Shown: one piece after another, positions 8,646-17,590 of the stretch | How the letters are laid out: each line of letters opens with the position of its first letter | How positions within the stretch are numbered: position 1 is the stretch's first letter | Assembly (NCBI GenBank): GCA_020283715.1 | Contig: JAIQCW010000009.1 | Span: forward strand, 1-24,952 | Direction of reading: 5' to 3' | DNA: 24,952 nucleotides | DNA from: Cytauxzoon felis | Taxonomy: Eukaryota > Apicomplexa > Aconoidasida > Piroplasmida > Theileriidae | Notes under the pieces: model-generated | Databases searched by the model: none | What the model was told of the DNA's origin: nothing | What the model saw: only the letters and a program-made list of their open reading frames with translations | Position numbers and translations under genes: made by a program

Positions 8646-11091
8646 TTATGAATTTGCATCTCTAGGTCTATATGCACCTACTTCACAATCCAATAATGTC
8701 TCGTTAGGCATTAAATAATCTGGCCTTGGTTTATAAAATGATGTCTTCTCCGATATTATTGTAGACTCTCTACATCTATATTATTATTTATTATTATTTA
8801 TTATAATTATAATTACTTTGGGCATAATAATGGCTTTATACCATCAAGTGAAAAAAATCTATATTTACAAGACTCATTAATACATACATGAGACTCCTTC
8901 TTTACATTCCTTCTATTTATACGATGACCTTCCTGCTTACAATAAGGATTCATATATTCCGTTACCCTCTTACATTCCTCACAATAATACGCCAATATAT
9001 TTATATACTCTATCGTCTGCTTATACTCCTCAACCTTATCCAAATTCTCCAACTCCCTCAATCTCTCATTCATCCTCATACAATTGTCCTAAGATTATTA
9101 CATTTACACAATTCAAACATACCTCTTCTAATAATACATCCACATTCGATGATAAACCAATTATACTATTCAAGTCATCCATAATCTATAATAATAACAA
9201 TTATTAATCAATCATACTCTTCTACACCAGAAGTCCAATCACTACCTTCCACTCACCGTTCAACCTCTCTTCGTCCTGCCGTCAGCTCTTCCTTTTATCT
9301 CCCCTTCCAGCTCCCATAGATCGCTTCCAGGTTCCACTTGAGGTTAATTTCTAATCTCGGTGAGATATGACTAAAGTGACGGAATCCAGATAAATGTGGA
9401 TATCTCAATGAATATAAATTGGAATTAAGTGAGGTTTAATAAACTCAATACAATCATCAAGATCCTCTTCAATGAGATATTGACATCAGAAATACATTCA
9501 ATAGTCATTGAGATATTTCCATGAGTTTCCTCAGAAATTAAGGATTTCCTTCAAATTTCAGAGGTAAAAATGAAGATAATCATTGGACCTCGAGTGGAAA
9601 ACCCGTAGCTGATCTCAGGGAAGCGGAGGGGGAAATAAATGGAAGAGGCTCCACGGCGAGTGGAACGACCTCAGGTGGAGGAGCTGACGGCAGGACTAGA
9701 CCTCGAGTTGTGATATTCAAGATATCATCGCAACGGATAACATGTTTGAGAGTGGTTACAATTAAGTCAACTTACATTATTTCCGACATCTTTTGCTTTG
9801 ATGACATTTTTCTTTTTATTGATGGCGGTAAATGTGGGTGTAGAAATGTCGGAAAGTTTACTAAAATTCTTCATGTATCTTTTAAGTGCTCGGCGTAACT
9901 TAAGGCTTCCAATAGCTATGGTTTCTATTGGGTGATCGAGTAATCGTGAACATGATTTCAAAATATCCGATTTAGTAATCAATTCTTGTGTTATACCATT
10001 TATACGCCTGTGAATCAACTGTAGTGATCCCAAAATCTTCTTATAATCCTTCGAGTCCTGAAGGATGATGAATATTTGGGTTGAGATTATACATTACACT
10101 TACTGAGGATGAATAATCTCGTATTATACCAGCTAACTTCTCGAAATCTCTACAGTTATCCGCATCACTTTTCTTGGGCATATCTGTCTTCGGCTTGTTT
10201 ACTACGATGAGTTTATTCCCTGGATCACGTTTATCCATGACCTTTTGAACCAATTCTCCGAGATCACTTAACTTCTCGAGGGTCTCCTTGGGTTTCGCAA
10301 CACTCGTACTACCATTGAAACTAAATGTGGTGTTTTGGTCATTATATTCATCATGAGGTGATAAAATAGAGCTTATAAAATTATTGTTGACGGAAATTTT
10401 CTTCTTTTTTACAGCACTTCTATTGGTATCTCGGGCACATTTAATATGAAATCTGCAATATTCACCTTGATTATGTACATAAACCATATTTTTACAACTT
10501 GTACCTCTTGATGTTACACCCTTACACAATTTCAACCCATCTAATTCACCAATAATCAGCAAATCATTGGGCTGCTTGATACCAATACATTTCAAACCGC
10601 ATTGTGTAATTTGTTCTTTAACATCTGGATTTAAAATAGCACATATAGTACCAACAGTAATCTTCCTCAGCTCTTCCGTCAAACCAAAATTTAATGATAT
10701 CCTTATAGATGAATTAACCATATCAGATGCTACCCAGCTATTTATAACTTCATCATCATTGACATATGCATTACACATTGTTACTGTACATATCAATGCC
10801 ATATCCACATTGTTAGGTAACCCTAACATCTTACGGCATTGTATACTATCTCTACTATCTATAACATCCTTCATAGTAGCAAATACAGTTGTCTTATCAG
10901 AGAATATCATACCCACATCCTTCTCATCCGTCAACCAATTCCTAATAATGAAAAATGAATAATGATTGTCTTCAACAAACTTTACTACGAGATGCACATT
11001 ATTAGCTATTATACCATTTTTGTATAGACGCGTGGAGGCTAAATATTAATATGATCATATGTTCATTCAACTTACGCTTTACTGGAGCCAT
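8646..11091 (-). CDS. MCM10: Mcm10 replication initiation factor (6 exons)
   Basis: Exons 11091-11076, 11038-10104, 10057-9776, 9185-9123, 9088-8817 and 8775-8646 join in phase to 1,698 nt (565 aa); introns are 37, 46, 590, 34 and 41 bp. An OB-fold-like region ends in VGTICAILNP. It is followed by the Mcm10 zinc finger C177-x9-C187-x12-C200-x2-H203 (KLCKGVTSRGTSCKN, then GEYCRFH). The C-terminal region has a charged helix (about 436-462), then a C468-x2-C471, C482-x4-H487 cluster and a C501-x4-C506, C521-x2-C524 cluster, as in the Mcm10 C-terminal domain. Family role: nuclear; binds CMG, DNA and polymerase alpha-primase and supports origin firing. The 590-bp intron has a GTAAGT donor (9775) and a TTATTATAG acceptor (9186), keeps phase 0, and holds a complete dispersed-repeat element. 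Without that splice the locus looks like two genes: an N-terminal protein and a separate small zinc-ribbon protein. Confidence 0.92.
9240..9712 (+). mobile_element. Full-length MITE-like dispersed element in Mcm10 intron 3
   Basis: The left arm (about 9243-9345) reads CTTCCACTCACCGTTC, CGTCCTGCCGTCAGCTCTTC, the CCCATAGATCGCTTCC block and CCACTTGAGG. An AT-rich core (about 9347-9583) follows. The right arm (about 9584-9712) reads GACCTCGAGTGG, CGTAGCTGATCTCAGGG, AAGCGGAGGGGGAAATAAAT, GGCTCCACGGCGAGTGGAA and a second CCTCAGGTGGA plus CTGACGGCAGGAC. The left arm reversed (GATCTATGGGAGCTGGAAG) resembles the right arm (GATCTCAGGGAAGCGGAGG), so the arms are imperfect terminal inverted repeats. The core matches 19176-19424 in inverse orientation over its whole length. 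No transposase or coding capacity is seen. 'Mobile' is inferred from copy number and placement. Confidence 0.75.
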
Positions 11092-11917
11092 TTTTATAAT
11101 ACAAATTAAATATTAGTAAAATCAACTATAATAACTATTACAGTACAAGTTACCGCAAAATTCCAAAATTTTAGGAATCAAAGACCAATACAGTCTTTAA
11201 CATTTATATAATGAAAAACCATACACACTAGGACATATTGAATCTTTTAAAATTATATTTAAGAAAACAAACTAGATGAGATATTACAAACAATAAAAAA
11301 CGTTCAAGAAACTAGATTAAAATTTACAAACAATGAAATGGCCTTCAACATTACTGCAATGAAATGGAAAGCCAAATATGAAACTTCAGCGATATGATTT
11401 AGAAACAACGAGACAATAAATGAAAAATTAAACTGATGAATAAATAAAATACAAATTAATATAAAATATTTTAATAATACATTTACTGTCATGTCAAGGG
11501 GGACAGTGGAGGATGGATGATGTTAGATTACTATTTCCCACAATGAACATTGAAGTATGTACTAATTATTATCACGCATGTACTTTTCACACATTAATAA
11601 TACAGTCGATTTGTACGAGGGGAATATCGCTTGGTATGATGTAAATGTGTAGATGTCTTTTAATACATTTGTGTCCAATAAGACATTGAATTTGTATAAG
11701 TGATATGCTGATACAAGTGACATAGTGTGATAATTTTCAGCATTATATTACATTTTGGTGACATTTCTGAAATGTGTAGACAAAATACACTCTAGGATTG
11801 TCTTTATATATTAATTCATCTCTCTATCCTATCTGTTGTTCATTTCTCGTTTTCGGATAATAGGCTTCCGGTGGAAGGTCATTTTGTTGTTTTGAGTGTT
11901 TAAAGATAGAGATTGAG
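11092..11917. promoter_or_regulatory. Divergent promoter region, Mcm10 (-) / 11918 gene (+)
   Basis: 826 bp of AT-rich DNA with no supported gene and, unlike most large gaps here, no dispersed-repeat module. It contains short direct similarity (ACTAGATGAG... and ACTAGATTAAA followed by TTACAAACAAT, about 11271-11336). The 5' ends of both flanking genes lie here, but no defined promoter element can be named. Confidence 0.45.
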
Positions 11918-13627
11918 ATGACTAATCATCGCACATCTTCGGACTTCAATACAGTACTCGTGGCATGTCACGTGAACTGTAAAAAATTGATGGAATCATT
12001 TAATGATGATAAGGATGTTTCAGTGACGTTTTCTTGGTCCTTGGATATGAAATCTTCAAGTGATCACGAATCGCCTCATCTTCCGAAGGAGCACGCATCT
12101 GAACCATTTACATTGAAAGAGATTAATTTTACTGAGTTATTTTCATCATTTTATATTACATCAACCGTTGAAACATTTGATAATCGTCTATTCTTCAATG
12201 ATAATGTGAGGTTGAAGTTAAAAGTCTTCAACACTCATGGGTTGAATACCCCTCTAGCAACAGGGACTTGTAAATTGAGTAATTTTGTCGTCTCCTCAAA
12301 GTTTAATGGATTTTCACTCCAAGTATATAACGAGAATTCTAAAAATTTCTCAGAGGTTGACATAAAATATGTTTCAATACCTCGATGGACTTTAATTGAT
12401 GGAGGTGTGGCTGGATGTTTGGTACATGATGAGAATTTGAGGAATGAAAGATTCACTCTGGTTAATCTCAACTCTAATGACGTGGATTTTGTTGATGAAA
12501 ATGATGCGCAACGAAAAATTATTGAGGCCATTTTGAACTCAATGCTGGAAAATGGTGGGATTAATACTTCCGAGTCTCTGGATATTGAAAAACTCTCAGC
12601 CTTCAATGATCCATCTATAGATTATTTACTCAAACATCCATTTGTTGGAAAACTTTTATCATTACCACTGGATAACGATGAAGGAAACTTAAACTCTCAC
12701 GAAACGACATCAGTGGATGACAAGGGGTTTCAAGACCATTTATATAATACTAGTCTCAATCCATTCCTTCAAAGGACCACTACCGCCACCACAGCTATTA
12801 GCTCATCCCCTAGCATTGTCAATACTCAATATATCGATATCAATGAAACTAATAATATGATAACCACAGAAATTGTAGAATATAATTTAGATGAAGTTTC
12901 ATTAAATCTTTATGAATGCCAAACACCTTCCGAATCTCCCTATGATCCTCAACCTACTTTCGACGCGTCATGGCTGGAGGATAGTGTTATGCTAGACTCG
13001 TATGAAATGGTTAAGAATATGAATTATATATCAGACAATGGAATAGATATAACGACATTAGACGATTACGATTATATTTATAACTGCTTAGAGAATGGTA
13101 ATTATATTTTACATTGTGAAACCTCACTATTAGATTATGATAAACTCTGTAGTGATTTACGTATAATATCATATCTACACTCGGGATACAAGAGTGATTA
13201 TTATGATGAAATTGACGCGCAACTATTAAATAAATCTCTAAATGACGCTCGGATCTTAAAATTATTAAATAAAACATTACCAACCCCAGAATTTCTTCAA
13301 TATTTCATCAAATATCTCAACCATTATACAGGTAAAGGATTATATCTCGCGTCATATATTAAAATTATTACCGATAAACAATTAGAAACTATTAAGCTCA
13401 AATTTAATAACTATAGAAATATTTTAGCATATTTGAATATTGTACTGACTCTACTCATTGATGAATTAGAAAATCTCCTCATTGAAGATGGCACTGTCAA
13501 ACTCGATAACAACAACGACCTCTGGAAACTCATCGATTGCACCCAAACACAAAATAAAAAACGAGGATGCATCATCACACTAGATAATATCAAAAATATC
13601 ATATATTCCATCTTCTGCGGAAGGTAG
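11918..13627 (+). CDS. Conserved-looking hypothetical protein, 569 aa, single exon
   Basis: I do not recognise this gene. The ATG at 11918 starts a clean 569-codon frame ending in TAG at 13625-13627. Residues about 10-160 (FNTVLVACHVNCKKL, then VRLKLKVFNTHG, LATGTCKLSNFV and GFSLQVYNE) alternate hydrophobic strands in a way that resembles a C2 or NT-C2 beta-sandwich; this is only a resemblance. Residues about 270-360 are Ser/Thr/Asn-rich and probably disordered. From about 365 on it is acidic then helical, with many Leu/Ile and short Asn/Asp runs. There is no signal peptide, no membrane segment and no zinc motif. The codon use is of the AT-rich type seen in the neighbouring housekeeping genes. 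It is convergent with the broken family gene and divergent from Mcm10. No intron is needed. Confidence 0.82.
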   Translation: MTNHRTSSDFNTVLVACHVNCKKLMESFNDDKDVSVTFSWSLDMKSSSDHESPHLPKEHASEPFTLKEINFTELFSSFYITSTVETFDNRLFFNDNVRLKLKVFNTHGLNTPLATGTCKLSNFVVSSKFNGFSLQVYNENSKNFSEVDIKYVSIPRWTLIDGGVAGCLVHDENLRNERFTLVNLNSNDVDFVDENDAQRKIIEAILNSMLENGGINTSESLDIEKLSAFNDPSIDYLLKHPFVGKLLSLPLDNDEGNLNSHETTSVDDKGFQDHLYNTSLNPFLQRTTTATTAISSSPSIVNTQYIDINETNNMITTEIVEYNLDEVSLNLYECQTPSESPYDPQPTFDASWLEDSVMLDSYEMVKNMNYISDNGIDITTLDDYDYIYNCLENGNYILHCETSLLDYDKLCSDLRIISYLHSGYKSDYYDEIDAQLLNKSLNDARILKLLNKTLPTPEFLQYFIKYLNHYTGKGLYLASYIKIITDKQLETIKLKFNNYRNILAYLNIVLTLLIDELENLLIEDGTVKLDNNNDLWKLIDCTQTQNKKRGCIITLDNIKNIIYSIFCGR

Positions 13628-13734
13628 TAGATAGAAGGGTCTCATAATTGTAATCGGTATCAATGTGGGGTTTGAAAGTGGGGCAAGTTTTTATGTGGGG
13701 ATATTTACCCCGATTTCCCTGTCAATTTTACCGA
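13628..13734. other. Convergent intergenic spacer with GTGGGG repeats
   Basis: A short spacer between the 3' ends of the 11918 gene and the broken family copy. It carries three GTGGGG occurrences (about 13663-13700) and a GGGGATATTTACCCC imperfect hairpin (about 13697-13711), which could mark shared 3' end processing. No gene is seen. Confidence 0.35.
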
Positions 13735-16700
13735 TCACTTTAATATAGCATTAAGCCTATCTTCAATTGTAGACCTGTAAATTACACTAATATCACTAGA
13801 TATACTACATTTTTCATATTCCCATGTTTCTCCCATTTTTCCCTCTACCATACCAATTATTTGTAGCATTACCACCAGGATTAGTTTGATAATATAAGAG
13901 TAGAGGTGTTTCTAGTTTAGGAGTACCATCTTTCACTTCATAAAATACCCATACTTTCTTACCCTGAGCAATAGTTATAGTACGATTCTCATCCAATTCC
14001 GGAATACCTCTACCGATTGGTTTACCGTTGTGTGTAATTCTATTTATCTCGCCAGTTAAGGAATGGCTGTAACCTATGAAATTAGTTCCAACTGTATCTG
14101 ATGCTACATTAATATCAGTAGTAGCAGATTGAGGACTTCCTTTATATGGACCGATTTTGTCGAGCTTAACTTCATATTTGTCGATGAGTGGTCCAAGTTC
14201 AGGTTGAAGTGCGGTAGCAGCTGTTGCTCCATCTGGATCTACATTTATACCTGCGTTTGTCCACGTATTCCCCCTCTTGTAATATGTACGATTATCTTTA
14301 TTTATCTTAACACAAACTATCAATGGGAATTGATGATGTTCATCATCCGGGCTTTGACGATAATATACATAAACTGCTTGAGCATTTCCTCTGACCTCTG
14401 GATCGAATGTCAAGTCAATTCCATTGTGTTTAATTTTAGGACCACTAATATCAGTATTAGGTGTATGTGTATATCTCACATATCCATCAGGTACATGATT
14501 ATTACCATCACCCACCGTCTTTGCAACAGTAATAATTTCATCCTTAGTTCTATAACGAATATTAGTAGTATTAGGCCTCTTGTCTAATTTAATTGTAGGA
14601 GTGACGCTATTAGTGTCGATAGTAATTTCTCCAGGACTCGCACTAGTAAGGTCTGTTTCAGTGACTTCAGTTCCTCCAGTAGTAACGCTAGGATTTTTAG
14701 TACTTATAGTATCGCTTTTTGTTAATTTAGTCCAATCACTTTGGTTATTGACTGCCTTATACCACGTATTATTAGAATTTTTTGCGGGATTACCAGTTGA
14801 TATACATATTACCTTAGGTTGAGTTATGTTATTAGGATTATCATAATATACATATATGGCTCCCCCTTGTCCAATTGGAGTAGTCATACCATCTTTCAGA
14901 ATACTATCAGAGTCACTACTACTCATCACCTGATCACTGTGCATTACTCTTTTAGGTGTAAACTCAGTTCCAGCGGCGTTGGAATGTTTATAACCTATCC
15001 ATGTAGTAAGACTAGCCTGAACTTTAGTCACTTGAATTTTTACACCCGCTGATACGTAATAACTCTTATCATTTGTGCCAGTTCCATGAGTCTGACTTAT
15101 ATCAATTTCAACAGAATCTAATGGAGTATAACCTGTATCAGGAGGATTTTCAAGTGCAGTTTTAATGTTATTGAGGTCGGATGAAAATGTGTTAATTTGG
15201 TTTGGATTTTTACCATTATATGTATTAGAGTCATCAGTCTATGTATAGGAAGGACCCGTTCCCGTGCGTTTATACCATTTATTATCTCCAGTGATGGATG
15301 ATGCTCGACCTTCCTTAGACAAACACATTAAATATGGCCTTTTAAGTTCAGTATCATTGTTATCATAATACACATATACGTATTGTTTACCAGTAATAGT
15401 TCCACCATTGTTTAACTCTGTGATACCAATTATTGCTCGTCCATGTACAGTCATACGGTTCACAGTTTTATCAGTGATGTTATGTTTAAAACCTTTATAA
15501 TTGACACCAGATTCTCCAGGTACGTCTGTAACACTAATTGTACCACTAGAAGGACTTGCTGGGTATGTATTACCGGGTGATTCAGTCTTGTTCCATTCAA
15601 GTCTAATTTCATACATAACTTTGAGACCGTTAAGTGTCTGTTCAAGTGGACCATCTTTATTGCCAGCACTTTCAGACTCTGGATTTACACCATTAAGTGC
15701 TGTACCACCATCCTCCCATCTTTGACCTCTCTTATAATACGTCTGGGGCGGTGAACCACTGCTTTTTTTAACACAAACAATTAATGGAAATTCATGCTTA
15801 GTATCATTATTTTTCTCGTAATATGCGAAGATTTTAGATACAGTCTGAGTTTCTTTAACCTCTCTTAACTTATTGCCATTGTGTTGAAGTATAATTGTAC
15901 TGTTTCCGGGAATGCCACCAGTAGGTGTATGTATATATGCTATATATCCATCAGGTACTGGGCCAGCAGCAGATCCATCCTTCCTCTCAACTTCAATAAC
16001 TTTATCTTTAGTTTTATACTTAATCTTATTATTGGTACCAGCGGTCTGTGGTCTCTTATCTAATTTTATTACATAATTGGGACCTGTGACGGTAAGGCTA
16101 CTATTAGCTGCAGCTGTTTCAAGTTTTGTTTCGTCAACACTATCTGGATTTGAAGTAGTAAAATTAGTAGTATCTTTACTCCAATCAGTGGCGGTATTAC
16201 CTGCCGCATACCAATGTTTATTACTACCATCGTGTATACATATGACCTTGGGCTCATTTATTTGCGTGAGATGTTTATAATAAACGTATATTGCCTGAAC
16301 ACTGGGAAATGTTGAACTCATATCTTCTTTCAATTTATTATCAGTACTCTCCATCAACTTATCACTATGTGTAATCTTTAGAAGTTTAAATCCCTGACTA
16401 TTTGAGTGTTTATAACATCTCCAGTTATTACTCTCAGCACTACCTTGAGCATTTTTAACTTCCACCTTCGTCACTTGAATTGTTATACCTGCAGATCTAT
16501 AGAAGCCTCCGTCATTAGTAGTATTTGCATTATCTCGTGCTTGACTTATGTCAATTTCAACAGAATCTGGTTTAGTATAACCTGTATCTGTCTTACCATC
16601 TTGAGTAAGTTCACCTTTAATATCATCGAGTTTTCCTGCAAAGTCGCTGTCGATGGTATCTGGATTTGTAGTAGTAAATGTGTTGGTATCTTTTTCCCAT

Positions 16701-17230
16701 GTATATACACCGGCACTGCTTCCATTCTGACGTTTATACCACGTTTTACCATCATTAGAATCTTTTAAACATATTAAATACGGTTTTTCATATTTTTGAT
16801 CACTGGTGGCATAATACACATATACGAATTGTTTATTATCAATAGTTCCACCATTACTTAATTCAGGAATTTCTACTATTTGTCCATGTATAGTTATGCG
16901 ATTGATGTTATATGTAGTTCCAGGAATAGTATGTTTAAAACCTTTAAAATCAGTTTTACCACCACTTTCAGTTACCGGTGTGACACTAATATTACTACTT
17001 GTTTTATCAGGACGTGCTTTATAACCAGTTCCACTAGCAGGTTTCTCAAGCTTAACTTCATACATATCTTTAACCTCTTCAAGTTTACCTCTAAGTGTTT
17101 GAAGACCATTAGGATTTTGAGTACTTGGACTTTCTGGATTTATACCCTTAAGAGAATTTTCTTCTTTCCACAAATTCCCTCGCTTATAATATGTCCAATT
17201 ACTATTACCTTTATCAACACAAAATGTTAA
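13735..17230 (-). pseudogene. Tandem-domain family gene, 7+ units, broken by nonsense codon and frameshift
   Basis: Two long frames, 17173-15239 and 15238-13814, are in the same phase and separated by a single TAG at 15241-15239. The TAG falls where homologous units have Trp (…YTWE…), so it fits a TGG to TAG change. Seven units of about 150 residues run A (17210-16740), B (-16210), C (-15735), A (-15275), B (-14760), C (-14280), A (-13850). Type A carries YYKRG, YEVKLEK, GFKH and ITxHG. Type B carries SVEIDISQ, IQVTKV and YKHSN. Type C carries IKLDKRP, YxTKDxxIxV and PDGYxxYxHTP. At about 13830-13845 the frame shifts. The next frame supplies ETWEYEK and a partial B unit, ending at 13735. The 5' end begins at YYKRGN with CVDKGN just upstream and no ATG, signal peptide or clear exon. 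It resembles surface or secreted Theileria tandem-domain families in style, but the function is unknown. It could still be transcribed. Confidence 0.72.
13850..17210 (-). repeat. Higher-order A-B-C protein repeat, about 1.46 kb period
   Basis: Unit lengths are about 460-470 nt (A), 515-530 nt (B) and 475-480 nt (C). The first A-B-C block spans about 17210-15735 and the second about 15735-14280, and a third begins with A. Same-type units are more alike across blocks than neighbouring units are, judged by their marker strings. Confidence 0.75.
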
Positions 17231-17521
17231 TTATCATTAATTTTAATTAATATAGGCATATTCTACAAAGTACTAAAATTTCCCCACATGCATATAATAA
17301 TAACAAGAATAAATATTGAATATAATTTTATAAAATTAAAACAAGACTAAATTTAAGTTATAATCGACTAATTTCATGTACAGGATTGATTTATATGTAA
17401 TTTTAGATTCATTATAATGTATTGTAAATATTATGGTGCGATTGTTATAATATGGTGTTTTTACCCCTACATTCCCCCATTACCTCACATCCGCCACGAT
17501 CTCCGGGAGTGGCTATACTCT
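17231..17521. other. AT-rich intergenic spacer ending in repeat module
   Basis: No exon or signal-peptide sequence for the family gene is visible here. TATGGTGTTTTTACCCC-type sequence at about 17451-17475 closely resembles a stretch within a NOL10 intron (about 18006-18026). The right end merges into module C. Confidence 0.5.
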
Positions 17522-17590
17522 TTAGAGATGACTAAATAAGGAAGCTGTCTGCAGGACGGACCTCAGGTGGAAAGAAGAGTTGGATTGGAG
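17488..17590 (+). repeat. Dispersed-repeat module C at the NOL10 3' end
   Basis: GCCACGATCTCCGGGAGTGGC (about 17492-17512) is a hairpin-capable start. The TTTAGAGATGACTAAATAAGG variant follows, then GAAGCTGTCTGCAGGACGG, CCTCAGGTGGAAAG and GAGTTGGATTGGA. The antisense strand of this module is read as the last codons of the NOL10 gene. Confidence 0.85.

Noticed and set aside
8646..9182. A separate small zinc-ribbon gene starting at the ATG 9182
   Set aside because: An in-phase AG acceptor lies 4 bp before this ATG and a GTAAGT donor ends the upstream Mcm10 frame. The two halves together give the complete Mcm10 domain set, so one gene is the better model.
14129..15052. Several plus-strand frames with hydrophobic, membrane-like translation
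   Set aside because: They are antisense to the tandem-domain family copy, whose regular unit structure shows the minus strand is coding.
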